Below are positions 40,105 to 50,908 of a stretch of DNA of 64,000 nt, piece after piece. The translations under genes were made by a program, and so were the position numbers. The notes under the pieces are model-generated. The model was given only the letters and a program-made list of their open reading frames with translations, was not told the origin of the DNA and did not search any database. The stretch's first letter is position 1; each line of letters opens with the position of its first letter. This DNA comes from Ulota crispa (Eukaryota; Streptophyta; Bryopsida; Orthotrichales; Orthotrichaceae): assembly GCA_963920765.1 (NCBI GenBank), contig OY987252.1, positions 932,501-996,500 of the forward strand. Reading direction: 5' to 3'.

Positions 40105-40315
40105 GTAGTTGTAATGTAGTAATAGTGCATTTGATATGTAGTTATAATTGTTGTGTGGTTGTAGTCTAGTTGTGGTGTAGTTGTAATGCAGTTGAAATAT
40201 GATTATTATATAGTTGTAATGTACTTGTTATGTAGTTGTATTCTAATTGTAGTGTGGTAGTAGTGTAGTGGAAGTGTAGTGATAGCGTAGTGGAACTGTA
40301 CTTGTACTATAGTTG
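40105..40315 (+). repeat. degenerate 11-bp tandem array, about 19 units
   Basis: Units such as AGTTGTAATGT, ACTTGTTATGT, AGTTGTATTCT, AGTGGAAGTGT and AGTGATAGCGT follow one another in register at 11-bp spacing for about 211 bp. Related but scattered GTAGTTGT/CAATTGCA motifs extend to about 40.8 kb and recur at 41.56-41.69 kb. It may be subterminal to a CACTA-like element. Confidence 0.7.
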
Positions 40316-43037
40316 TTTGTGTTGATTTTGTGAATATTGATTTTTGAAATTTTTTTGTAATTTTTCATTTGGTTATCATCACTATTTGTTATAGAAAAGA
40401 TACATGAAGCAATAACAATCATGCTCACAACTACCATAGAGTTATAAATAGAGAATGAGTCCAAAGCAATTGACAATGTAATTTTAAACTACTGCCACTC
40501 TAGTAATGCACAACAAGTTTCAATTGCTATTCAATTGTAATCCAATTGTCCCACATGAAAGAACCAACAACACAGTTGTAACACGGTAGTACTGCAATTG
40601 TAAAGGAATGTAACATCAACTTTAATTGTAACATAATTGGTAACCAATTGTACTACAAATGCCAACCAATTTTGACAAGGTTACAGATTATTTGAAAAAA
40701 TTGGTAGTCAATACACTCAAGTTCAATTGCAAATCAATTGCAAAATAAATTCATCTAAATCCTAAAATCTAATGTAGTTGCACTCTAGTTGCACATTGTG
40801 CTTTTACAAATTGCAAACTCTTGCTAATTGCATGATATAAACACACAACCCTACTTTCTCTAAACTCTTGTCAAAACTTCAAAATGAACCTAAAAGTTGC
40901 AACAACCACTTCTGAAATTTAGATTAATAAGGATTAGCAACCATGTAAGCCACATCACAAGATCCTATATACACAATGAGATATGATTTTCTAAAAACTA
41001 CATAATTGCACTCATAGAGCTGAAAACCACTATGCAATCAAGCAACAATCAATATTTCACTAACAACTCAAGATAAGGGCTTCATCTTTTTTCAAAAACT
41101 AGACTCTACCAAATATCTAGCATACAAACTTGCACAAAAAGTGACCTAAAACTCACCAAGATGTGGATTTTTGAAGTTGAGTTGAAAACTGCCATTGTAG
41201 TAGACATCCTTCTACTAGATATGTTACCAAAAACTCCTCAAAACTCAAAATCTAGCGTGCTTGGTGTCATTGGAAAGCTACTAGAATAAGGAAGAACTCC
41301 AAAAAAATTTCAAAAAATAAAGATCAAATTCAAACTTACAGCAAGCAAATGAAACAAGCTAATACAAAAGAAAAGGGAATTTCATTCCCAAAAAATCTTG
41401 GCATAGCTTTGCCCTACAAGTGAGAAGAATGAGTGGAAGAGGGGAATTATGGATGCCTTTTTATCCCTGGGCCCTAGAATACAAGAGTGACAGCCACATC
41501 TCCACCCTCCAAACTATCAACCCTAATCTTAATCAAGGGTCTAGATGCACTGAGAGAAATTGGCCAATAAACAACTAGATTACAATTGCGCAACAACTAC
41601 ATCACAATTGCACAATAAGTGCATGACTGTATTACAACCAAATGACTATACAATAACTATGAAACAATTGCAAAATGATTTAATTATAGTTGTGCACTTG
41701 TTTGGGACATATTCATTTATTGCATATTTTTTTTATAGTTAACCTCTAAAGGCCCAAGGAGCCCACTTTGGGCTTTATGAGAACTCGGGCAGGCTCTATT
41801 GAATTCATAATTTGGAAATTTTTCATGAAATTTTTAGAATGGATGTGAGTCATCACAATCTACATGTGAAGCTTTATTTCATGTCATTCCAATAAGTAAT
41901 GCAAAAGTTATAAGGTTTTTTCAATTTCAAAGTCAAATTGAGCAGCAAAAAATATATTCTAAATTTTTATTCATATTTTTTATAGAATTTTTTAGATTGA
42001 TACCTACTCAAATAAAGTTGAATTACTCAATTCCAAATAATGAAGTAAGAGTTAAAAGGAATTTTGTTTTGCGGGCAATGAAGGTAGGAAGAGGGTAGAA
42101 AATACATATAAAGTTATCTTTTACTCTCAATTTTGAAAATTTTCAAATTAAAATGAAAATTAAAGTTATTAATTGTCTGTTAGAGCATTCTCACCATTGG
42201 GATTAACAATTTTCAAATTCTTCCAAAACTTATTAGCATATTAGTTATATCTTTCATTCATCAATACCTTTCACTTTACAATTTTTGTAAAAATGAATCC
42301 ATAATTTATTTTGGTCAAACTTTTTTATATATGCTTTCAACCCGTTTTCCAACATATTGCCAAAATTGCACAAGAAATACAACATACAAGTTTTTCTCTA
42401 AAAAGTTTGAAAAACAATATTTCACTTTTTGAAAGGACTAGAAAAATCTACATTTTGAAGTTTAGGCACATTGATCTTGCAATTGGTGGGTATATTCATT
42501 TTGAAATTTTGGGACAATGTACTTGTGCAAGTCAACCAAAGGATCCTACAATTGGATTTGTTAAGAAGTAAGTTTCAATGAAGATTTTGACCTTGGTTTG
42601 GGGACTAGTAATTTGAAACAGTTTTGGGCCTCTAAAGACAAAAGAATTTTAGGGGTTAATGATCTAAAATTTGTAACCCAATTTTAGGAATTACTACCTT
42701 TATTACTTTAAAAATATGTGTTTTTAACTGATTTAATATTAGAGATGTGTTCAAAACAAAATTTCACCTTGAAATGGACTATAAACATGCTAAAATCTAA
42801 ACTATGAAGCATTAAGAACAAACCACTTTGCAACTTTTGAAGTTCTTACATCTAATATTGGAATGCACAAGATTATTTTGGAAGAAAGAAACAAGATTTT
42901 GTTCTTTTGGACTTCTATCTTAAAAAAAACTAAAATTATTGATACAATCAATTTTTTTTGGATCATAGTTCCTTTTAACTTCTAATGTTTTGTTGTTGTA
43001 ATGTTTCAAATGTTGATATTGTTTCTTTCAATAATTT

Positions 43038-43698
43038 TAGGGAATTACTATAGTGACACCCCAAATTGCTAACGGGACACCCCTTGTGAGCATGAAATGT
43101 GATTTTTAATGCTGATTTTTTATTTGGATCAAGAAATTTGTTTCACCTTTATCATTCTAAGGCTATACTAAAAATAATAGGTGTGCTTAAATTTGAAATT
43201 GATAATATAGGGCTTTTGAGTTATTTAAAGTAGAAGTATATAAAAAATTAATATTGGTGCAATATTATTTCAACAAAAATTTGTATTTGTCTTGTTTTCT
43301 TTCAAGGAAGTAGCAATGTTAACACCATATTCATTACATTGGGAAAATTGGAGGTACCATTTTGTACTCTACCTTAAACTCAGAAAGTCACCTTAAACCA
43401 AATTCAAAGGTAACAAATTCAGTATGATCCACTAAGATTTTTTCCCTTGCAAATTCCTCCTCTCAAGTGAGGACATGTGTACCAATAAAAACGCTAGAGC
43501 TCAGATTAAGGTGACCACCTTAATCCTTCAAAAGTCCCACTTTGTAAGCTTTTTCCTAATTTCACAAATATGACATTTGTTGTGATTGAATGAAGATGGA
43601 CCACTTGAATAAATAAAATACAACAGTAAATTATCAAATTTCATGCTCACATGGGGTGCCCCATTAGCAATTTAGGGTGTTGCAATAGTAATTTCCTA
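43038..43698. mobile_element. 661-bp TIR element, itself invaded by a MITE
   Basis: The left arm (AGGGAATTACTATAGTGACA, then CACCCC and GTGAGCATGAAAT) and the right arm, inverted (AGGAAATTACTATTGCAACA, then CACCC and GTGAGCATGAAAT), pair over about 65 bp. AATTT flanks both ends (43033-43037 and 43699-43703). Its centre holds the second copy of the small MITE at 43321-43581. No coding capacity; superfamily unassigned. Confidence 0.75.
43321..43581. mobile_element. small MITE, copy 2 (261 bp)
   Basis: This aligns with 27204-27461 in the same orientation, sharing CTAGAGCTCAGATTAAGGTG, GACCACCTTAATCCTTCAAA and CCCACTTTGTAAGC. The termini are more decayed than in copy 1. It is nested in the 661-bp element, so it inserted later than that element. 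Confidence 0.7.
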
Positions 43699-44123
43699 AA
43701 TTTATTGCAATACAACTAAGCTTTTTGGGATTTTTAAAGTTGTATAAATAGTTCAAGACATCAAGCTTAGATATATTGATTTTCAATATAAAAAACAAAT
43801 TTGAGATGATTTCATAATTGTGTGTATATTAATACATTGATTGTAATCATTAACTATATTGGGATTTAAGTAAATAAAGTAGCAATTAAATTTGAAAATT
43901 ATTGTAAATTTGATCACAAAATTTGATAATTTTCACATATCTAAATTGGATTGTTTTTAATTGGTGGATAAGGATTTTTTTTCCAAAAATTAAAAGAAGA
44001 AAGATATCTTGTAGAAAATGCATGACTCTCAGTTGATATTTTGGATAAGTTTAAGGAATTGATTGTAAATTATGTAAGTTTCATCATCTATTTCAAATTA
44101 TTTGTATTATGCTTCTATATACA

Positions 44124-44126
<3 letters not shown>

Positions 44127-44167
<41 letters not shown>
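44127..44167. repeat. (AT)n microsatellite
   Basis: About 41 bases of uninterrupted alternating AT in AT-rich DNA. Confidence 0.97.
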
Positions 44168-44171
<4 letters not shown>

Positions 44172-44859
44172 AATGGTTTTAGATTTTTAAAATCATTTTT
44201 GAAATTTTCAAATAGTTAAGTAAAAACTAAAAATTGAATTTGATAAATAAAGCCAGTAATTTGTCTAATATAGAATGGTTAATAAGCTAAAACAACATCA
44301 ATTGCTTTTAAGAAGTTGATTAGTTGATTATTTAAAATTATTTGGATTAAATAAAAAATTTAACTAAATGAAAAAGAAAATCAACCTAATTTTTGTATTT
44401 TTTAAATACATTTACTATGCTTTAAATTTTTATAATACCAAAGTATCATCAAAAATTTAATTAGCATTACTATTTACTATAAGATTTTTGAAGTTTAGTG
44501 TTAACAAAATCAACAAATAAATATGCATAATTAATTGATGATGTTATTGATTATGTTTCGGTTTATATTTATTGAAGTTTATGAATATGCAAAAGTTTCT
44601 ATGTAAATTTTAGATCTTAATTATAACTAGTTTAGACTTAAAATTTCAACAAATAAATAAATTCTACAATAATATTTCATAAATTTTGCAATTACTGTTA
44701 AAAGAGATAATGAGACTTATGATTGATAATTATTATAAAACAAACAAATGTAAATTAGGCAAGGTAGTTGTAAAACATTTGTATGGTCTTTGTATCAACA
44801 ATAATTAAATATTATTAAGTCATTGTTAATTATAATGAACTTGGTTATTTGATTGCATG

Positions 44860-45011
44860 CACTACAAGAAAATAGTGTTCAAATCAACACATCCAAATCT
44901 ATAGAATATGTCCAGATTGACAAAAAAAATTCCAAATTGACAATAAAACGTCCAAATCAACAAGTCCAAATCTACAAAAAATGACCAAATTGACAGGGAT
45001 TTCTTGTATTG
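44860..45011. mobile_element. 152-bp CACTA-type MITE with 3-bp target duplication
   Basis: It begins CACTACAAGAAAATAGTG. The right end, inverted, reads CAATACAAGAAATCCCTG, giving a TIR of about 13 bp. ATG flanks it at 44857-44859 and 45012-45014. The interior repeats TCCAAATCAACA/TCCAAATTGACA motifs several times. The CACTA end and 3-bp duplication fix the superfamily. It differs in interior from the MITE at 9287, so it is a separate family. Confidence 0.8.
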
Positions 45012-45173
45012 ATGTTTATCATTACTTATTTACAGTTCAAAAATAACCAAAACATAATTACAATTAGTAATACTACAATGGATTACAGTTGAAGTGCATT
45101 TATTTGTGTGTTTTTATGTTTGTCACCGTTCAGGAGCAATTCCAAAACAACTACAAGCACAGTTACAATAAAA

Positions 45174-45606
45174 GGGAAATTACAAATAGAGGCATAAAAA
45201 CAAAAAATATTACAAATAGAGGCACAGTTTCAAAATAACTACAAATAGGGGCGCAATTTCAAAATAATTTGTACTTTTTTGTAAGTTTTTTTGGTTTGGG
45301 CTTGGTTGATTTATATAGATCACATCAAATGTTAGCTAACTTCCAAAAAACTTACAGGTCTTTCTAAAAACTGCCATCCCCTTTGCAAAAATATCTTTAT
45401 TTAGGCTTGATTTGGAAAGGCCTTTCTGTTTTTTGGAAGTTAGCTAATATTTGATGTGATATATCTAAACCAACCAATGTCCAAACCAAAAAAACTTACA
45501 AAAAATTTCAAATGATTTTGAAATTGCGCCACTATTTGTAATTATTTTGAAACTGCGAGCCTATTTGTAGTATTTTTTGTTTTCATGCCCCTATTTGTAA
45601 TTTCCC
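45174..45606. mobile_element. 433-bp foldback MITE
   Basis: The left end GGGAAATTACAAATAGAGGC and the right end, inverted GGGAAATTACAAATAGGGGC, are followed by arms that stay complementary for about 190 bp, through TTTGATGTGAT and GTTAGCTAACTTCCAAAAAA-like strings. The unit TACAAATAGRGGC occurs three times in the left arm. Flanking bases do not give a clear duplication. No coding capacity. Confidence 0.85.
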
Positions 45607-46607
45607 TATAATAAGCAATATTTTGCTTTTTTTTTTGAAGCCATTGATATGAGAAATGTTAACATCATGAACTGCTTATTAACATGTAAAAGCACTTCAA
45701 GGAAATTGTGCTCCATTTGAAAATGAAAACTTTTTTAAAATAAATTTAAAAGGAGGCTTTATTAGCTATGTATTTGCAAATATATGTCAAAGGATTGATT
45801 TTACTTTAGAAATAATAAAAAACTAAAATAGTAATATAACAATAATTTATGTAAAAGAATTAAATTAAATATTAAAGTTACAATATAATCTCTTTCACAT
45901 TTCAATCATACATCCTTGACGTAAATCAACAAAAAAAGTATAGTAAAGGAGGCATTTATATTTACATAGAATATAATGTTAAACTTTGAGTTGAATTTTG
46001 TAATTCAAGATGATTAAACTATTGAAGCCATTTTTTAAAAACCAAACTACATAGATATTTTTTATTAATGTTTGTAATAGATTAAACTAAAAAGCTGTCT
46101 CATAAAAAAAATGTATGGTAAATATTTAATGGCAGATGTTTTGAATGTTTTTATCATATTTGAAATGAAGTTGAACAAAATTGTTGCAGCAAAGCAATTT
46201 ACAAAATAATTGTTAATACCTTTTGTAGTAAATGCAATCACATCATGTGCAAAGAATAATTCATTAACAATTTTTGATTATCAAATTTTTTTAATAGTAA
46301 CTTAATTCAGATAGATAATGTCCAATATTATAATATAAGGCCATTATAAATACAAGAGAGTACTTTAACCTTTAAATAAGAGTATTCATTTAGAATATGA
46401 GAAAACATTAATAAAATTTTGAGCCTACTAAACATAAAATAATTGGTGAAGATTAGTTTTCTAAATAACTTGACTATATTTGCAAACTGATTTTGTAACC
46501 ATATATAAAAAAAATTGCAAAATTTGATTTCTATGCAGCTGTAATACAACTATGTGACAATCATCCAAAATATTTGCATGTTAATGAAACCCTATTAAAC
46601 AATTAAA

Positions 46608-47390
46608 ATACAATTGCAATATAATTGTTTTAATAAAATACATTCATATCAACAACTAACAACATAAATGCAAGTACCATTGTTGTCTAGAGCAACAAAA
46701 AGTTGCAAGAAAACTTTATGTAAACAAAGAATATAATTTTTTGCAAGAAATATGAGTAGCATTCATCATGCATACAGTTGTTTTTGAGTGATATTACAAT
46801 AGGAAAGAGAATTTAAAAAACAGTAGGACAAAATTGCAATACAACTTGTTAATTAGAACACATTCACACCAAGAGCTAAAGACATGGTTGTGATAAACTT
46901 TGCTGCCCAGGGCAACAAATAATAGCATGAGATGTTTAAATGAACAAAACAAAAGTGTTTTGAAAATTATAAGTGGAAGCAATGTATCAGTTGCAGTGCA
47001 GTAGTGAGGCAATAGTAGTTAAATCTGTTGCCAATTATGTCTCGATTGCAAAGCAACTGCATCCGTAAGAAGCGTTCACTTTTACATGAGCAACAATGAC
47101 TGGAACAAAGATTTCTTTCTAAGGTTGCAAAAAAATCCAAAGAAATGAACATTGAGAAGATGAGAATAGGGAAAACAATGAAAGAAATGGGCTAGTTAAA
47201 CCGCAGTTGTATTTTAGTAATAATTCAATTGAAAAAAAACATATTAACAACTGCAATGCAATTCTATCACGATTGACCCAATGAAATGCATTCACACCCA
47301 TCTAGAACTGGATTTTTGTAGTAGAGAGCATTACCCATGGCAGCAAAATGTAAGGAAAAAAATTCATATGAACAAGAACTAGAGAAAAAA
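46608..47390. repeat. degenerate long tandem units
   Basis: Three related stretches (about 46608-46745, 46831-46965, 47249-47390) share, in order, CAATTGCAATRCAATT, an ACATTCACACC-like block, a GAGCAACAAAA/GGGCAACAAAT block and an ATGAACAA block. A less clear copy lies near 46.99-47.15 kb. Spacing is irregular, so unit boundaries are approximate. Short frames on the - strand follow the repeats and are not taken as genes. Confidence 0.5.
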
Positions 47391-47597
47391 TAAAAATAAA
47401 ATTGGTGCAGTTGTGTTCTAGTTGTGTTTGAGTAGGGCTGTAGTAGTATCATGAACCCACCTTCAACTACAATATGACTATGCTGGATGACATAGGCCAC
47501 ATCAATAGTTTACATCCAAGAAGTGATAGAAAATAAATGATGAAAATGTCTACATCCCTTGTAGTTGTCACCTTGGTGTTTGTAGTTGTATATGCAA

Positions 47598-47700
47598 CTG
47601 CAATACAACAATGTCCAGCTGCAATATGACTACGTCTGACTGCAATACAACTACGTCCAACTGCAATACGAGTACGTCCAACTACCACACAACTAGATAC
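47598..47700 (-). repeat. 21-bp minisatellite, about 4.5 units
   Basis: Units on the + strand: CTGCAATACAACAATGTCCAG without its last base, then three further 21-base variants of CTGCAATACAACTACGTCC, then a partial unit. Because 21 is a multiple of three, the - strand encodes a heptapeptide repeat (VGRTRIA, VGRSCIA, VRRSHIA, AGHCCIA) within a 73-codon frame. There is no other sign that it is translated. Confidence 0.85.
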
Positions 47701-48289
47701 CTTCCATGTCAGCTTTTTGAAAGGTCAACTATATTTTTCCTAGTCACTGTAATCCCTTGCAATTGTCCCGGACATGGTATTTAGGAGGTTACAGTTGTTT
47801 ATACCCCCATATTCTTCTAATGCTAGTTGTACACAATGCACAACCTGTTTTTTTACAATTCATTAAGAACATTGACCTAAAAGTTCACTCCAGTCTATTT
47901 ATTATGTTATATATATATTTTTATAAAAGAAGGTCATTTATGCGTCTATGTTGGTGTATCTATATCCACATTTATAACAAAATACAATTTTCCATTGTAG
48001 CAATCGTTTTATTGCGTGGGTAAATAAACTTGCGTAGGTGTGTGGATAAATGAATTTGCTTGTTTAAAAAATTTACTATAGAAGAAAAGGATTGAATTAA
48101 AAATTGTACGTGTAAAAAAATGCATAGATAAATACTAATAAAATGTAACAAAGACTAGTGGGTAAAAAACAAGAACATGCAAAAAATTAGCACAAATAAT
48201 TGTTACGCAGGAAAAAACTTGGTAGGAATAAAATGAAATCTATGCATATTAGAAGAAAAAATGCTATACATCAAAGGAGGGTTTTATAA

Positions 48290-49660
48290 GCAAAGACAAA
48301 TGTTTTATTGTATGGGTAAAGTTTGAAACTGGAGTGTAGGGTTAGAAAGTAAGATTAATTTTTTTGTGGAGGGAATCATTTGCATAATTATGCCTAATAT
48401 TATTGTGTATCTTGTCGGTTTGACAAGCAGGGTTTAATTTCCCAACAAATGAGTGTCTTGTTGTCCCTTTCATAGTGGGAAATATCTTGAGGGAACAAAA
48501 CTTGTTGGAGGAAATTTGTCAAAGGCAGCGGATTTTTGCCAAGAAGTTAAACATTGCCGACAGGTGCCTATACTAGTATATAATAGATGAGTTTTTTTTG
48601 GTTGGTAGTAGTTGCAGCATAAAGAAAAATAATGGGTAGAAAATTGTGTGTATGCAAAACTTGCTGCGTGGCTTATGGAGAGCCTGAGTACAAAATGGCC
48701 AAGTGAAATTATTGCGAGGGCAAACCAAGAAATATTTAAAAACCTAGCATGAATGATTACTATATGGGTAATTGTTAAAAGTTTTGTGAGCCTAACAAAA
48801 TAAAGGTAAAATTTCCTAGACATCCCTAAAGTTTGTGTATTCAAAGATACCATTGGTTTTTCAAGAATATCAAAATTACCTTTGAACTGGAAAATTTAGC
48901 TAGGCATTTATTTTGTTGTGCACGCCATTTCCCTTCTTCTTTTCAGTGCATGTCTAACAAGGAAAAGGTCTTGTGTGCACAATAGGACAAGGGAAGTGGT
49001 ATGCAAATCAAGTCAAAGTCAAACGCCCAAATTTTTAGGTCCAAAGTTATTTGTGATATTCCTAAAAAGGCAATGGTATCTTTGAAAGAATTGCAAATTT
49101 AGGGGTGTCCATGAAATTTTCTTAGAAACAAACAATACTTTTATGCATTTATGTAATAAATTAGGCCGTCTTCCTATCCGTAAGAGTTGCAGCATAATGA
49201 ATACATGCAAGTAACAATATTTCCAAATGGAAATTCATGCTCCATCAATAATACGTTGCATGAATAAAAAGTGTCACCTCTAAACATATGAAGTGGATAA
49301 AAAATCAATGATATAAAAAATTTACGTGGGAAAAATAGAAAGTATAAAAGAAGCACATGAATGATGAGTAATTTAGTACATGGGTAGAGGAGTTGCAGAG
49401 GCAAAAAATAAATAATATTCTTAAGCATGAGGAAATAGTGAGGCCCCTTTTGTTGTTTGGGTACAAATCTTTGTAGCCAATAAAGCAAAAAACAGTATAT
49501 TGCTAGCAAATGTTTGATAATCAAATACAAATATTTTATGGCATGAGTGAAGTTTGAAATGGAAATGTGCCCCCAAAAATAAGAAACATTTTCTTGTGGG
49601 GGAAATGTTTTGCGTAATGGGCCTAAAATGTTTTTAAAAGATTTGGTGTCACGCCAGATC
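48290..49660. repeat. degenerate direct repeat, about 1.24 kb apart
   Basis: The stretch at about 48290-48400 (AAATGTTTTATTGTATGGGT, AGTTTGAAACTGG, TTTTGTGGAGGGAAT) is echoed at about 49525-49630 (AAATATTTTATGGCATGAGT, AGTTTGAAATGG, TTCTTGTGGGGGAAAT). The intervening DNA holds the MITE at 48807-49121. Similarity is low but ordered. Confidence 0.4.
48807..49121. mobile_element. 315-bp MITE with about 85-bp inverted arms
   Basis: The left arm carries TAAAATTTCCTAGACATCCC, CAAAGATACCATTGG and AGAATATCAAAATTACCTTT. The right arm, inverted, carries GAAAATTTCATGGACACCCC, CAAAGATACCATTGCC and GGAATATCACAAATAACTTT. The centre is unpaired. A clean target duplication is not visible. It lies within the - strand frames at 48470-48853 and 49019-49210, which argues against those being genes. 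Confidence 0.8.
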
Positions 49661-50808
49661 AAAGGGTGCACATGACTATTGTCAATTGTTTAGAATATAT
49701 GGTGGGAAGACTCATTTACTTATTCATACATTCGCGGCAAAAAGGCCTTGGAGGACAAATTTGAGCATTCAAAGGATTATTTCCCAAAATGACCGTAGGA
49801 CACTCACGTTATACCAATCCTTTGAGTATTAGATTGAGAATAGTTTACTAGGTTTCAACTAAGCAAACATACATCTCACAAATGAAAACATTTTGTGCTA
49901 ATTATCACTTTTTTGCTATTCCAAAATTGGTGTGGCTAATTGTTGTATAGTATTTCAAAAAAATGTAAAATATTTAGCCAACTTTTGTAAACAATTTTGG
50001 GAATAGGAGCTTAGATTGCAAAGTTCCATAACTTCCACTTGATGTTGCCTCATCCTACTAGTGCAATATTCTAATTTCACACAAAAGCATCATGAGATTT
50101 AATTTTGATGAAAGCTTGAAAGCAACCATCTTTACATCTGAAAAAAAAAGTAGCTATTCTTGCTATTCAACCATTTTTTGGTTAGGAAAAAAACTAAGGC
50201 CACTTCATCCAAAATGTTTTCACTCTCACACAGGATTTGTAGAATGTAACATATAGTTCATATGAAATGATCATGTACATGGCCCACGTATGCATGGGAG
50301 AATACAAATGCTGTGGCATCTGGCTTGCAATTTAAGAAATTACCTAATGCTCTACCCATTTTTTTTTACCAATACATGTACATGTATTAATGACAATGAG
50401 ATATGCAGCAGCAATGTTGCCACCCCGATGTCCCCCTTGGAAGTGTTGATTGCTCAAATTTTTTGATTCTGAGAGGCGGCTCATGATTGCGCAACGGTTG
50501 TTCATTGCGCTAGTTGTCTCCCTCAACAATCCACAAAGCCATTGTCAGCGGCAATGCTCCCTCCTCTGCCGTCTCCTTTGCATGGGGTCTCTGCCTTGCT
50601 CTCACCAACATAGTTGCACAGGATTGCGCAATGATGCAGATCATTCGTGTACCATTAAGCCTTCTTGCGATTTGCGTAGTACAAACTAACTCATTGAATG
50701 AAGCAAGAATGTTTTCTAATGGTGCAATGCACAGTTAACGCAAGATGCAAACATGATGGGAGTGCGTCAAGGCCATGGGAGCGTGTCAGGGAGCGGGCTT
50801 AACACCAT

Positions 50809-50908
50809 GTTAAACCTCGGGTTTCATGCATCCCGGGGTATTAAACGTCCTCGAGCTCGCTCCCTCGGGCGTTTAATACCTCAGGATGCACTCAACCCAG
50901 GGCTTAAC
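50809..50908. repeat. GC-rich hairpin: 39-bp arms, 22-bp spacer
   Basis: The left arm 50809-50847 and the inverted right arm 50870-50908 match at 31 of 39 positions by my count (core GTATTAAACG on both). Several mismatches are transitions that would still pair as G-U in RNA. The spacer contains CTCGAGCTCG. The local base composition is far more GC-rich than the window, and this is the only such patch outside the SWIB gene and the 54-61 kb coding remnant. Confidence 0.7.

Larger units (their letters stand above)
39587..47730. mobile_element. possible large non-autonomous CACTA-like element
   Basis: A CACTAGAAGAAAAG terminus-like string begins at 39587. Near the left, an 11-bp array (40105-40315) reads GTAGTTGTAATGCAGTTG. 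Near the right, a 21-bp array (47598-47700) reads the same motif on the opposite strand (GTAGTTGTATTGCAGT). Inverted subterminal repeat arrays of 10-20 bp units are typical of CACTA elements. A poor terminus candidate (inverse ACTAGGAAAAATATAG) lies near 47.73 kb, but I could not confirm a 3-bp duplication. Several MITEs lie inside and no transposase was found. Confidence 0.35.

Noticed and set aside
47598..47700. Regular short repeats resembling a CRISPR array
   Set aside because: Units are contiguous 21-mers with no spacers, in plant-type DNA.
48470..48853. 127-codon frame on the - strand
   Set aside because: Runs into the arm of the 48807-49121 MITE and is AT-driven, rich in Leu/Phe/Ser/Tyr.
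49174..49671. 165-codon hydrophobic frame on the - strand
   Set aside because: Phe/Leu/Tyr-rich as expected from A-rich DNA; overlaps one member of a degenerate direct repeat; no membrane-protein family recognised.
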